NCBI RefSeq assembly: GCF_003977755.1
Contig: NZ_RQWN01000002.1
Span: 434,001 to 498,000, forward strand
Direction of reading: 5' to 3'
Length of the DNA stretch: 64,000 bases
Source of the DNA: Haloterrigena salifodinae
GTDB lineage: Archaea; Halobacteriota; Halobacteria; Halobacteriales; Natrialbaceae
Made by a program: the position numbers and the translations under genes
Shown here: positions 48,801 through 57,088 of the stretch, in pieces
How positions within the stretch are numbered: the stretch's first letter is position 1
Layout: every line of letters begins with the position of its first letter
Notes under the pieces: model-generated
Told to the model about the DNA's origin: nothing
Seen by the model: only the letters and a program-made list of their open reading frames with translations
Database searches by the model: none

Positions 48801-49692
48801 CCATCTCCTCGAAGGCCTCGAGTTCGTCGTCGTCGACGTCGTCGACCATCTCGTCTAAGTTGTCGAACTCATCGAACTCGTCGAGCAGGTCGTCGACCTC
48901 GAGGTCCGCGGCGTCTTCCGTGGAGATCCCGTTGCCCGGCTCGGTCGCCGCGTCCGACCCGTCGGAACGGGCGTCGAACTGGTCGCTGATGTCGACGAGT
49001 TCGAAGTCGGCGACCTCCTCGACCGGCTCAAGACCGGACGTGATCGCGGATTTTCCGACCGCGCTGCCGAAGACGGCGTCGAACGTGCCGTCGTACTCGC
49101 CGGCCTCGATCTCGTCTCGGGGCGGCTGGGTCCCGATCAGAGCGAACGCGTCGATCAACGCGTCGACGACGAGTTTGCCGCTGTTGACGCCGTCTCGCTC
49201 GGCGATCGCGAGCCGCACCAGATAGGCGCGGTGTTCGTCGTCGGTCGGCGGATCGAACCGCTCGGTGACGGCGTCGATCTCGTCGGTCGAGGGCGTCGCG
49301 ATCGCGGCGGGCCCGTCGGTGGCCTCGAGTTGGTCCCGAAGGGCCGCAATCGTCGCCGACGGGTCGGTCTCGATCTCGCCGCCGGCCGCGACCTCGTCGA
49401 TCATCGTCTCGAGTTCGTCGACCGCGTCGAAGACGACGTCCATCAGTTCGGGCGTCACTTCGAGGCCGCCCTGCCGGACGGCGTCGAGCAGATCCTCGAT
49501 CGCGTGGGCGAGATCGCTCGCCGGCTCGAGTCCCATCGCGCCACAGTTGCCCTTGAGCGTGTGTGCGACCCGGAAGATGTTCTCCATCGCCTCGTCGTCG
49601 GTCGGATCGCGCTCGAGCGTGAGCAACGCGTTGTTCAGTTCCGTAATTCGTTCTTCGCTCTCCTGAACGAAGTCGGTTAGATAGTCAGTCAT
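45814..49692 (-). CDS. cheA: chemotaxis histidine kinase with very long acidic linker
   Basis: 1292 aa, about twice the usual length. The Hpt domain has the phosphorylated His44 in VAHTLKGNCGAMG. A P2-like region follows (~130-240). Residues ~245-905 are an acidic, Ala/Asp/Glu-rich insert with repeats (DELEDLFTGDDEASA type; DPFADE type). The kinase part has dimerisation P3 (VRVDIDQIDSLLTLVEGLV), N box HLVRNAVDHGI, G1 VEDDGSGLDPDRL and G2 DVSGRGVGMDVV, then a C-terminal CheW-like P5. Start ATG 49692 fits the Hpt N-terminus. Overlaps cheB by 8 nt. Confidence 0.95.
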   Translation of the reverse strand: MTDYLTDFVQESEERITELNNALLTLERDPTDDEAMENIFRVAHTLKGNCGAMGLEPASDLAHAIEDLLDAVRQGGLEVTPELMDVVFDAVDELETMIDEVAAGGEIETDPSATIAALRDQLEATDGPAAIATPSTDEIDAVTERFDPPTDDEHRAYLVRLAIAERDGVNSGKLVVDALIDAFALIGTQPPRDEIEAGEYDGTFDAVFGSAVGKSAITSGLEPVEEVADFELVDISDQFDARSDGSDAATEPGNGISTEDAADLEVDDLLDEFDEFDNLDEMVDDVDDDELEAFEEMGEAGSFDDLLDEDDLEVDGELGEPAVDPIEDDASEQAADDASANAEADDVDDANAVFNELKDEVEMVGFDELQDELEELEFDEFDSDDEVDMDELLGEDADADDAFLAGPEPTEDDVNDLLVDAGDANEPAAADAVSDDELDELLAGGDEASADAATDDELEDLFTGDDEASADAATDDTAAATTDEPADAATDDDFDDLFAGDEETATASTDEEGTAVEPFEPEPEPESAEATAESEPDAAVESEPVLEDDEDIVDELSTDDDVEAVAEADPDAEPESATESKSAADSEPAVEAESVAADPEPAAEAESATDSASPAVETETRTDADDGLESSTAAETDFDGEDGDATLLDEDEPAVDDPSTAELDDAIEAASEPGDDGDALEDESDAESTDLETPDTAVETDGTDDESVEADSEPEAATDERDETFGDDAVTADSAGDGQTADDAEGEFDDDLETSFEDEFDSTASADDSSDDPFAADEDDPFADEDPFADDAADDAFGEDDAFAADDPFADESFDTEFESPDDDFDDVTSATDADAESVDEVVDGFDDSFGDEDGEAATDSSAETPSFDDDAGADDSDESAAEVVHRIEEPTFENPGLTVPESTDRPDADEQTDEIQSVRVDIDQIDSLLTLVEGLVTSRVRLRHTATESEATDALETELDDLEDLTTDLQETVMDIRLVPLQTVASRLPRVVRDIARDQDKEVAFEMTGEDVELDRSILDRIGDPLIHLVRNAVDHGIEPPEEREAADKPREGSVEVHADRSRDQVRITVEDDGSGLDPDRLRDEAVEAGVRSEDEVADMSDDEAYDLIFHPGLSTADEVTDVSGRGVGMDVVKRTIEDLDGTVAIDSEAGEGTTVTMTLPVSVAIDDILFVECGGEEFGVPTKAVQDIESAATLETVDGQRVLTDGDDTYSVIELDDVLETPRASANGDGMVVRIRDDVRSVALHCDHVYGQQEVVVKPFEGFMSDIPGLSGATVRGRGEVVNILDVTTL

Positions 49693-50893
49693 CGGTCTCA
49701 CCGTCCGTATCGAACGCGTCGACGATCGCCGCAACGAGTTCGGGGGCGGGCGCGATGTCGTCGACACAGCCCGTTTGAATCGCCTGACAGGGGATGCCAA
49801 AGACCGGACTCGTCGCTTCGTCCTGTGCGATGGTTCGTCCGCCCGCGGCGTGGATCGCTTCGATTCCGTCCGCCCCGTCCCGCCCCATCCCGGTCAGCAC
49901 GACGCCACAGAGCGGGTCGTCGACCCGCTCAGCGGCGGTCCGCATCGTCACGTCGATCGCCGGACGCACGCCGTGAAGCCGCTCGCCGTCGTCGAGTCGG
50001 ACGCGAAGGCGCCCGTTGACGTTGCTGAGGGCCTCAAGGTGGGCGTCGCCGGGGGCGATCACCGCCTCGCCGGGATGGATCGATTCGCCGTCGGTTGCCT
50101 CGCGGACGTCGTACTCGCTGCGCGTATCGAGGCGGTCGGCGAAGCGCTCGGTGAAGCCAGCGGGCATGTGCTGGACGACGAGAACCTTCGCGTCGAGCTC
50201 GATCGGCAGCCGTTCGAACAGTCGTTCGACGATCTTCGGACCGCCGGTCGAGGCGCCGAGGACGACGACCGGATCGGCCGCGTACTCGCCCTCGAGATCG
50301 ACCGGCGGGAAGTCGCCGATCTCGGTTCCGGCGGCGGCGCGGGGCCCGACCGCCGGACCGTCCGGCGATGCCTGAGGACCGCCACCGGAACCGACCTGTG
50401 CATCGTTTCCGGAGCCGGCGACGGCCCGGCCGGCGGCTGCCTCCTGGTTGGATCGCGTCGCGTAAGCGGAGGCGGACGCGCGAGCGAGAGCGATCGACGA
50501 GACGTTCGCGTCGGCGAGTTCGTCGACCTTCGCGACGACGTCGTCGGTCAGGTCGGTGACCGTTCGCTCGTCGGCTCCGTCGGGTTTGTGAAGGAAGTCG
50601 ACGGCACCACGCTCGAGCGCGTCGAGCGTGGCTTCCGTGCCCTCCTCAGTGTGAACGCTGAGCATGAGAATCAGCGTCGGATTCGTCGCCATGATTCGCT
50701 CGACGGCGTCGATACCGCCGAGTTCGGGCATTTCGACGTCCATCGTGACGACGTCCGGGTCGTACGCCGCCACCGCTTCGATCGCTTCCGAACCGTTCGT
50801 GGCCGTCTCGACCTCGTAGCCAGCCCCGGTAAGCGCGTTGCCGATGACTGTCCGCATAAACCCCGAGTCGTCGACAACGAGTACTCTCGTCAT
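49685..50893 (-). CDS. cheB: chemotaxis response regulator / methylesterase
   Basis: 402 aa. The N-terminal receiver has DD, phosphorylated Asp in VVTMDVEMP, and Lys in DFLHKPDG. The C-terminal methylesterase/deamidase has the catalytic Ser in LGASTGGP, His in VVQHMPAGF and Asp in TGMGRDGADG. A Gly/Ala-rich linker of about 60 residues joins them. Overlaps cheY and cheA. Confidence 0.96.
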   Translation of the reverse strand: MTRVLVVDDSGFMRTVIGNALTGAGYEVETATNGSEAIEAVAAYDPDVVTMDVEMPELGGIDAVERIMATNPTLILMLSVHTEEGTEATLDALERGAVDFLHKPDGADERTVTDLTDDVVAKVDELADANVSSIALARASASAYATRSNQEAAAGRAVAGSGNDAQVGSGGGPQASPDGPAVGPRAAAGTEIGDFPPVDLEGEYAADPVVVLGASTGGPKIVERLFERLPIELDAKVLVVQHMPAGFTERFADRLDTRSEYDVREATDGESIHPGEAVIAPGDAHLEALSNVNGRLRVRLDDGERLHGVRPAIDVTMRTAAERVDDPLCGVVLTGMGRDGADGIEAIHAAGGRTIAQDEATSPVFGIPCQAIQTGCVDDIAPAPELVAAIVDAFDTDGETDD

Positions 50894-51252
50894 GCCGCAG
50901 CGACGTCTGTGAGGGCCTTTCTGACGCTGGGTTCTTCGAACGGTTTCGTGACGTAGCCGTCCGCACCAGCCTTCACGGCGAGTTTCATTTTCTCACGTTG
51001 CCCGACACTCGTACACATGATAACGCGGGCGTCCGGATCGATCTTCTTGATCGCCGCGGTCGCCTTGATGCCGTTGCATTTGGGCATCACAATGTCCATC
51101 ATGACGATATCGGGGTCGTGTTCTTTGTACAGTTTGACTGCTTCGGCGCCGTTGGACGCCTCTCCGAGAATGCGGTAATCCTGTTCCAAGATCTGGCGCA
51201 GTAAGTTCCGCATAAAATGAGAGTCGTCCACGATGAGCACCCCTGTCGACAT
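50890..51252 (-). CDS. cheY: chemotaxis response regulator CheY
   Basis: 120-aa single receiver domain: acidic pair in LIVDDSHFM, phosphorylated Asp in IVMMDIVMP, Thr in VIMCTSVG and Lys in GYVTKPFEE. Carries the CheA signal to the motility machinery via CheF, not in this window. Overlaps cheB by ATGA. A 144-nt gap from cheW suggests its own promoter. Confidence 0.96.
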   Translation of the reverse strand: MSTGVLIVDDSHFMRNLLRQILEQDYRILGEASNGAEAVKLYKEHDPDIVMMDIVMPKCNGIKATAAIKKIDPDARVIMCTSVGQREKMKLAVKAGADGYVTKPFEEPSVRKALTDVAAA

Positions 51253-51396
51253 TCAGTAGTACACCAACCGCTGATAACAATACAACTACCATAAATGCTG
51301 TCTCTCGATTATCAGTCATGATAAGTGACGTATACGGGACGGAGACATCATCCAGAATGCGACATCGTCGACCCCGTAACCGGCGGCTCCGTCGCC

Positions 51397-52197
51397 CTAT
51401 TCTCCCTGTCCGGACGCCAACAGGAGACGTTCGATATCTACCACGGGTGTCGCCTCGATGACGACCTCCCGAGTCGATCCCGCGTCCGCCGTTCGGTCGT
51501 CCCCCTCGTCGGCGTCGTCCGGCGCTCCCGCGTCCGCGGACTCGAGTTCGAACGGGTTCCCAACCGCGTCGTCTGCCCCGTCCGAACCCGACCGCTGCAC
51601 GGCTGACAGCGCACTCCCGTCGGCGCCGCGGTCGGCATCGACTGCGCTCGCGCTCCGCTGGGAACCGCGACCGGCCCTCCCGCCCGCGAGTTCGCGCTCC
51701 GTTTCGAAGAGCGCGACGACGAGCGGATGGTCGAGCGCATCGCCGGAGAGCCGGCTCTCCTCGACGGTCGTTTCGTCGACGATATCGTCCTCGGGAACCG
51801 TCTCCACGCCGATCACGTCGTCGACGTGGATCGCGGCTGACTGCTGGTCGGACGGTCGGTCGAGCACGAGCAACCGTTCGCGCCCCGCGGTGGCCTCGCG
51901 CTCGACGGTCGGGAAGTGAACGCCCGGATCGACCATGGCCGTGATATCCCCGCGCAGGTCCACCATCCCCTCGATCGCCGGTGGCGCCCGCGGAACGCGG
52001 GTAACGTCGTCGGGGACCTCTGCGAGCGTGCGCACGGTCGCGACCGGCATCGCAAACCGGTGGTCGCCCAGTCCGAAGACGACGAACTGTTCGAGTTCCG
52101 CCCGCGGTTCGTCCGTCTCGCTACCGTCGCGTTGCCGTCGCTCGTCGGCGTCGTCGATATCGATTCCGAGAAGCTTCTCGGAGAGATCCGGGGTCAT
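51397..52197 (-). CDS. cheW: CheW coupling protein with long C-terminal insert
   Basis: 266 aa. Core CheW fold: EQFVVFGLGDHRFAMPVATVRTL, then the conserved GMVDLRGDITAMVDP and LLVLDRPSDQQSAAIHVDDV. A low-complexity insert of about 70 residues (Ser/Gly/Ala/Asp, about 175-245) precedes the last strand-helix EATPVVDIERLL. Typical CheW is 150-180 aa. It couples transducers to CheA. First gene of the minus-strand che set. Confidence 0.9.
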   Translation of the reverse strand: MTPDLSEKLLGIDIDDADERRQRDGSETDEPRAELEQFVVFGLGDHRFAMPVATVRTLAEVPDDVTRVPRAPPAIEGMVDLRGDITAMVDPGVHFPTVEREATAGRERLLVLDRPSDQQSAAIHVDDVIGVETVPEDDIVDETTVEESRLSGDALDHPLVVALFETERELAGGRAGRGSQRSASAVDADRGADGSALSAVQRSGSDGADDAVGNPFELESADAGAPDDADEGDDRTADAGSTREVVIEATPVVDIERLLLASGQGE

Positions 52198-52314
52198 GTT
52201 CTTGCTCGAGCATCACATTCCAACACTAAAACGTTGACTCCCGCCGCCGGAAATCGCCGCCGCCGACGCGGATCCGCCGTCCGCCGTTTGTTGTTCGAAT
52301 TCCGATCGAAATCC

Positions 52315-52323
52315 TTATATTTA
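52315..52323 (+). promoter_or_regulatory. TATA box of the second cheW-like gene
   Basis: TTATATTTA, centred about 27 nt before the ATG at 52346, implies a leaderless transcript divergent from the main che set. Confidence 0.5.
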
Positions 52324-52345
52324 CACAGTTAAATTTCGCAGCAGT

Positions 52346-52804
52346 ATGGCATCGTCCGTAAACCGGGACTGCGACGACGATCGGGTCTCCGTGCTGACGT
52401 TTACTCTCGAGAGAGACCGGTACTGCGTCCGGGCCGCCTCGGTCGACTCCGTTCTCGGCGTCGGCGACGACCAGTCCGTCGCGACGGCCGACGACCCGTG
52501 GAACGCCGGGACCGTCTCCGTCGCCGGCGACCGCATTCGGGTCGTCGACCTCCCCCGAGCGTTCAGTTCGTCGGTCCGGACGATAAACCGGATCGAGACG
52601 CCGAAACTGCTCGTCTTTCGGCTGACCGACGCCGACGACGCGTACGTCGGCTGGCTCGTCGACGACGTCGACGTCACGCGAACCGTGCGGACGAGCGACC
52701 TCGAGCCGACGCCGACCAGCGCTCGGATCGCCCACGTCAAGGGCCGACTCGAAATCGACGGCGACGAAGTGCTCTGGCTCGATGAACGGGCGATTCACGG
52801 CTGA
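52346..52804 (+). CDS. second, shorter CheW-domain protein
   Basis: 152 aa. The CheW-like pattern is LTFTLERDRYCVRAASVDSVLG, GTVSVAGDRIRVVDLPRAF and LLVFRLTDADDAYVGWLVDDV, ending in KGRLEIDGDEVLWLDE. It is more divergent than the other CheW, and the usual NLRG-type motif is altered to SVAGDRI. It is divergently transcribed from cheW and may couple a different transducer set. Confidence 0.82.
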   Translation: MASSVNRDCDDDRVSVLTFTLERDRYCVRAASVDSVLGVGDDQSVATADDPWNAGTVSVAGDRIRVVDLPRAFSSSVRTINRIETPKLLVFRLTDADDAYVGWLVDDVDVTRTVRTSDLEPTPTSARIAHVKGRLEIDGDEVLWLDERAIHG

Positions 52805-52865
52805 CGATTCGTCTCGATCGGTCGCGAAAATCGACGCGCCGATAGCACGGAGTCCTTGAGCCGGG

Positions 52866-53645
52866 TTAGCCCATTCCCGGCGGCGGACCGTCGTTCGAAT
52901 CGTCGTCGATATCGACGTTCAGGCCCATCTCCTCGCGTTCTTTGCGGAGTCGCTTGACCTCCCGGTAGTAGTACGCGATGCCGGCGCCCCCGATGAGCGC
53001 GACGGTGCCGATCAGTCCGATGAACAGGGGGATGTCGCGGCTGAGGTAGTAGCGGACCGAGATTTCGTTCTCGACTTCCTCCCAGTAGAGGCGTTCCTCG
53101 TCGTCGACGATCTCTCGCTCGTAGCCGCTCGGGCTGACGTCGCCGAAGATGAAGTTCGTCGTCCGGTGACCCTCGGGGAGCCGGACCTCGTGGGAGCCCT
53201 CGACGTACGCCGGCAGGCTAAACGTCTTCCGGCCCGCCTCGCCTGAAAACGCGAGCGTCCCGTTCTTGTCGGGGACGCGAATCTCGGTGCTCGAGCGGCT
53301 CTGCTCGATGTCCAGTTCCGACCCCGTCACCTCGGTTCCGTTGGGGTACCAGTAGCGGACGCTGTGGATGTCGAGCGCCTGCTCGCTGAAGAGAGCCGAC
53401 TGGGAGAGCGAGAGCTCCTCCGTCCCGTCGAGGTCGTACACGGCGCGGAATTCGCCGCTGTTGAGCATGTTGCCGCCCTCGACGTCGATGGTGACGTCGG
53501 CGTCGGACGCGTTGCCTCGCAGGTCGTCGTACTTCTGATCCCGATCGAGCTGCTCGTCGGAAATCCCGCCGAAGACGCCCGAACAGCCGGCCGTGGTAAC
53601 GATCAAACCGACCGCGATCACCGCGAGAACGAGCCGTCGATTCAT
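52866..53645 (-). CDS. membrane-anchored lipoprotein (DUF5803-like)
   Basis: 259 aa. An N-terminal signal ends in the lipobox TTAGCSG (Cys20), so the protein is lipid-anchored outside the membrane. A beta-rich extracellular domain is followed by a C-terminal membrane helix (IPLFIGLIGTVALIGGAGIAY) and a short basic then acidic cytoplasmic tail. Starts 1 nt after the DUF2110 gene, in the tfe operon. Function unknown. Confidence 0.82.
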   Translation of the reverse strand: MNRRLVLAVIAVGLIVTTAGCSGVFGGISDEQLDRDQKYDDLRGNASDADVTIDVEGGNMLNSGEFRAVYDLDGTEELSLSQSALFSEQALDIHSVRYWYPNGTEVTGSELDIEQSRSSTEIRVPDKNGTLAFSGEAGRKTFSLPAYVEGSHEVRLPEGHRTTNFIFGDVSPSGYEREIVDDEERLYWEEVENEISVRYYLSRDIPLFIGLIGTVALIGGAGIAYYYREVKRLRKEREEMGLNVDIDDDSNDGPPPGMG

Positions 53646-53646
53646 G

Positions 53647-54348
53647 TTACGGAACGACGCAGCGGAGCTCCGCCGGGAGGTACTCGCCAACGCTCGCGAG
53701 CAGTCCCGGTGGGTCGGTATCTTCGGTACAGATCACGCTCTGTTCGAGGAGGCCCAGCCGCTCGACGGTGACGTAGTCCTGGGCGTGGCCGGCGCGGTTT
53801 AGCGTCGCCCGCACCTCGGCGCGGGTGGCGCTGTTGACGTTGAGCCGACCGTCGCCGCGGGTCCAGTCGTAGAGGCGATCCCGTTCCGCATCGGCGAGTC
53901 GGGACGGCTCGCCTTCGCCGTCCTCGCCGGCGTCAGCCGAGCCGTAGACGAACCGCAGCGGCAGATGCTGGACTAGCCCGTACCGCTCGCGGAGCTGTTC
54001 GGGTGATCCTGGACCGAGTCCGAGTTCGTCGGTCGGGATCCGCACGCCCTCGCCCTGTCCCGCGTCGAGGACGAAGCCGTCGTCGTCCCAGGACTCGAGG
54101 GTACCGATGTACGTTTCGCCGGGCTCGAGATCGGGGACGATCTCGCCGAACTCCTCGCGGAGGGCGTTGCGCGCGACGGTGGCGTCCTCGCCTTCGATGG
54201 TCACCGACGGAAAGTCGTCGTGGCGCACGCCGAGTTCGAACTCGACTTCGAGCTCGCCGATCTCGTTGGCGACCAGCGAGCGAAGCGAGTCCAGCGCCCG
54301 CTCGCGGGCGTCGCCTTCGACGTATAGTTTGGTTGCGAGTACGACCAT
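53647..54348 (-). CDS. DUF2110 family protein
   Basis: 233 aa, no enzyme motif seen. Contains a central TYIGTLESWDDDGFVLDAG segment resembling an OB/S1-like strand pair and a C-terminal helical part (RLNVNSATRAEVRATLNRAG) like a helix-hairpin-helix, which would fit nucleic-acid binding; this is inference. Its ATG overlaps the tfe stop by one base, and DUF2110 is known to neighbour tfe in many archaea. ATG 54348 preferred to 54456. Confidence 0.85.
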   Translation of the reverse strand: MVVLATKLYVEGDARERALDSLRSLVANEIGELEVEFELGVRHDDFPSVTIEGEDATVARNALREEFGEIVPDLEPGETYIGTLESWDDDGFVLDAGQGEGVRIPTDELGLGPGSPEQLRERYGLVQHLPLRFVYGSADAGEDGEGEPSRLADAERDRLYDWTRGDGRLNVNSATRAEVRATLNRAGHAQDYVTVERLGLLEQSVICTEDTDPPGLLASVGEYLPAELRCVVP

Positions 54349-54866
54349 CAGGCCTCTAGGTTGAGTTCGTCCTCGAGGGCGTCGAGGCGGTCGTCCATCG
54401 CGTTGACGAGCCGATCGTTGTCCATCGATTCGAGCGGCGAGCCACACTCGGGGCACTCGAAGCCGAAGTCCATGGCCTCGCCGAACTCGAACCGGATCGA
54501 GCAGATTTCACAGAGGTAGAACTCGTGGTTGCGCTCGTACTCCCGGCGTTCCTCGAGGGCCTCGTGAAGGCGGTACATCTCGTCTTCTAAGTTCTCCGGA
54601 ATGTTGTCGTACTCGAACGTCCAGAGGTAGGTGAGCCACCCCGAGTCCTCGTCGCGCAGCCGTCGGTAGGTCGCGAGATCGTTCTCGTACAGGATAAACA
54701 GCGCCCGCCGCACGTCGTTCAACTCGAGATCCAGCTCCTCCGAGAGCTCCTCGTCGGTCACTTCCCCGTCCGGCGGCGCCGCCGCGACAGGCATCCCCTT
54801 GGGACCGACCAGCTCGTGCAAGTACTTCTGGATGACCGGATCCTCGAGCAGGTCCTCAAAAGCCAT
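54348..54866 (-). CDS. tfe: transcription initiation factor E, alpha subunit
   Basis: 172 aa. An N-terminal winged helix (LEDPVIQKYLHELVG, then SEELDLELNDVRRALFILYEN) and a C-terminal zinc ribbon with CEIC and CPEC pairs, joined by a coiled helix (NLEDEMYRLHEALEERREYE). Stabilises the open RNA polymerase complex. First gene of a three-gene operon. Confidence 0.95.
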   Translation of the reverse strand: MAFEDLLEDPVIQKYLHELVGPKGMPVAAAPPDGEVTDEELSEELDLELNDVRRALFILYENDLATYRRLRDEDSGWLTYLWTFEYDNIPENLEDEMYRLHEALEERREYERNHEFYLCEICSIRFEFGEAMDFGFECPECGSPLESMDNDRLVNAMDDRLDALEDELNLEA

Positions 54867-54974
54867 TACCTACGTGTAACGGCATGTGGCCATTAAGTCT
54901 TGTTAACTGCCTCGCGTGCCGGGCCCGCGGCGGAGTCTCCGGATCGTTGAACCGTTGCCCGGTGGGTGTCCCCG

Positions 54975-55208
54975 CTACTCGGTCGGTTCGTCGTCCGACC
55001 GGCCTGTTCGCCCCAGTACCAGACGCAGGGTGGCGACGATCAGCAAGAGCATGGTCGCTTCGAAGAGCCCGAAGAACAGCCCCCTCGGAATCGCCACCAG
55101 GAGGCTGTGGCCGGTCGCGACCAACACGACCATGTTGAGCACGACCAGCACCGCGGCGAACATGTAGTACTCGATCGGCGTCCGCTGAAGCGGCGCGTCC
55201 GAATCCAT
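54975..55208 (-). CDS. small two-helix membrane protein
   Basis: 77 aa, with hydrophobic segments at about residues 15-32 and 42-65 and a charged C-terminal tail. No recognised motif. Lies between tfe and an acyl-CoA ligase gene, all on the same strand but with gaps of about 100 nt. Function unknown. Confidence 0.6.
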   Translation of the reverse strand: MDSDAPLQRTPIEYYMFAAVLVVLNMVVLVATGHSLLVAIPRGLFFGLFEATMLLLIVATLRLVLGRTGRSDDEPTE

Positions 55209-55302
55209 ACTCGATTTGGGACCTCGAGGGGTGAAAAACTAGCCGTTCGCGGTCAGCACCGGAATCACCGCTCGCGGCTGCGCCGAATCGACCGTCGCGG
55301 CC

Positions 55303-56880
55303 TCAGTCGTCGACGGACTCGAGCTTGTACTTCTGCACCTTGCCGCTGGTGGTCCGGGGGAGTTCGTCGACGAACTCGACCTCCCGAGGATGTTTGTACT
55401 CGGCGACGCGGTCGAGGCTGTACCGCTTGAGTTCGTCGGCGGTAACGTCCGTTCCCGGGTCGACCCCGGCCGCGGGAACGACAACGGCCTTGGGGACTTC
55501 ATTGCGGCGGTCGTCCGGGACGCCGATGACGGCGACGTCCGCGACGGCCTCGTGTTCCAACAGCAGGGCCTCGAGTTCGCTTGGGTAGACGTTGTAGCCG
55601 GCGCTGACGATGACGTGTTTCTTGCGGTCGACGATCTCGTAGTAGTTGTTCTCGTCCCGTCGGGCGACGTCGCCGGTCCGGAAGTAGCCGCGCTCGGTGA
55701 ACGCCCGCTCGGTCGCGTCGGGCATCCCGTGGTACCCCTTCATGACCGCCGGACCGCGCACGAGGAGTTCGCCCTCCTCGCCGGGGGCGACCTCGTCGCC
55801 GTTCTCGTCGACGATCTTGCAGTCGGTCATCCGCAGCGGCTGGCCGATCGTCCCGTGTTTCAGGCCGAACGACGAGCCCAGTTGGGTGTGGGTGGCGCCG
55901 TGGGTTTCGGTGAGGCCGTACCCCTCGGAGATGTCGACGCCGGCGGTCTCCTCGAACCGTTCCTGGACCGCCGTCGAGAGCTTCGCACCACCCTCAGATG
56001 CGGCCTCGAGGCTCGTCAGGTCGTAGTCGCTGAAGCCGTCGGCCTCGACCATGTCCGCGTACATCGTCGTCACGCCGACGAAGTGGGTGATCTCCTCCGC
56101 CTCGATGAGTTCCATACACTCCTGGGCATCCCACTCGAGGGCGCTGCGGAAGTACAGCCCGCCGCCGCCGACGAGCGGCTGAAGGGCGGTGTGGGTGAAG
56201 CCGGTGATGTGATACAGCGGCAGCCAGATGAGGCTGCGAACGTCCTCGCCGTCGACGTCGACGTTGGAGGTCGTCAGCGGCCAACTCATCTGTGCGCGCG
56301 TGTTTCGGTGGGTCAGCTGGACGCCCTTCGGATCGCCCGTGGTTCCCGACGTGTAGGGCAGCAATGCGACGTCGTCGTCGGCCCGCTCGACCAGCGTCGA
56401 CTCGCCGCTGACGTCCTCGAAAAAGACGTCGTCGGGGTTTCGGTCCGCCATCTCGCTCTCGATGGTGACGACCGTGGGCTCTCGATCCGCCTCCTCGAGA
56501 GCTTCGTCGACGACCTCCTGGAGCAGCGGGTGGGTGACGATTGCCTTCGCGTCGGCGTTCTCGAGCTGGTAGGCGACCTCGCGGCGCTTGTACTGCGGGT
56601 TGACCGGCGAGAAGACGACGCCCGCCTTGAACCCGCCGAGCGCGGCTACGAGGTACTCCGGACAGTTCGGCAGAAAGAGTAGCATGCGATCGCCGGGTTC
56701 GAGACCCAGCTCGTGGAGTCCGCCGGCGAAGGCGGCGGTCCGCGCCTGGAGCTCAGCGTGGGTCGTCCGCTCGCCGCGGTGTTCCATCGCCTGGGCGTCC
56801 CCGTGGTGTGCGGCCGTCTCGTCGAACAGCTTCGCGACGTTCCCCGCCCGCGCGGTCGGATCGACGTCGTCCAGATCCAT
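55303..56880 (-). CDS. AMP-forming acyl-CoA ligase (fatty-acyl-CoA synthetase-like)
   Basis: 525 aa. ANL superfamily: P-loop-like YTSGTTGDPKGVQLTH (about residues 169-184), GYGLTE, then YFRTGDVARRDENNYY and the C-terminal Lys in PRTTSGKVQKYKLE. Activates a carboxylic acid to its CoA thioester through an acyl-adenylate. Medium- or long-chain fatty acids are likely substrates, in line with the beta-oxidation genes in the window. Start at ATG 56880 (MDLDDVDPTARAG). Confidence 0.92.
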   Translation of the reverse strand: MDLDDVDPTARAGNVAKLFDETAAHHGDAQAMEHRGERTTHAELQARTAAFAGGLHELGLEPGDRMLLFLPNCPEYLVAALGGFKAGVVFSPVNPQYKRREVAYQLENADAKAIVTHPLLQEVVDEALEEADREPTVVTIESEMADRNPDDVFFEDVSGESTLVERADDDVALLPYTSGTTGDPKGVQLTHRNTRAQMSWPLTTSNVDVDGEDVRSLIWLPLYHITGFTHTALQPLVGGGGLYFRSALEWDAQECMELIEAEEITHFVGVTTMYADMVEADGFSDYDLTSLEAASEGGAKLSTAVQERFEETAGVDISEGYGLTETHGATHTQLGSSFGLKHGTIGQPLRMTDCKIVDENGDEVAPGEEGELLVRGPAVMKGYHGMPDATERAFTERGYFRTGDVARRDENNYYEIVDRKKHVIVSAGYNVYPSELEALLLEHEAVADVAVIGVPDDRRNEVPKAVVVPAAGVDPGTDVTADELKRYSLDRVAEYKHPREVEFVDELPRTTSGKVQKYKLESVDD

Positions 56881-57088
56881 GATGCATGATACCGAAGGCC
56901 GCGTATAAAATTTCGCCCCGGTTACACCTCTGCTGCGAATCGCCGGACGATCCGCTCGTGCACGCTCAGTCGGTCGGGTGTTCGCTGGGGCGCTCGAGGG
57001 CACCAGCCCACTGGAACCGAACGCGTCTTCAGTCGATCGTCCGCCCGAGCGATAGTATTAATACCGATGATGTGAGATTCAATACACG

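Noticed and set aside
46706-49225. 839-codon plus-strand Ser-rich frame opposite cheA
   Set aside because: Ser runs are the complement of GAC/GAG-rich acidic codons in the CheA insert, not a mucin-like gene.
45814-49692. CheA length as evidence of a gene fusion or assembly error
   Set aside because: Frame is continuous, domains are in canonical order and the extra part is uniformly acidic insert, so it is a real long linker.
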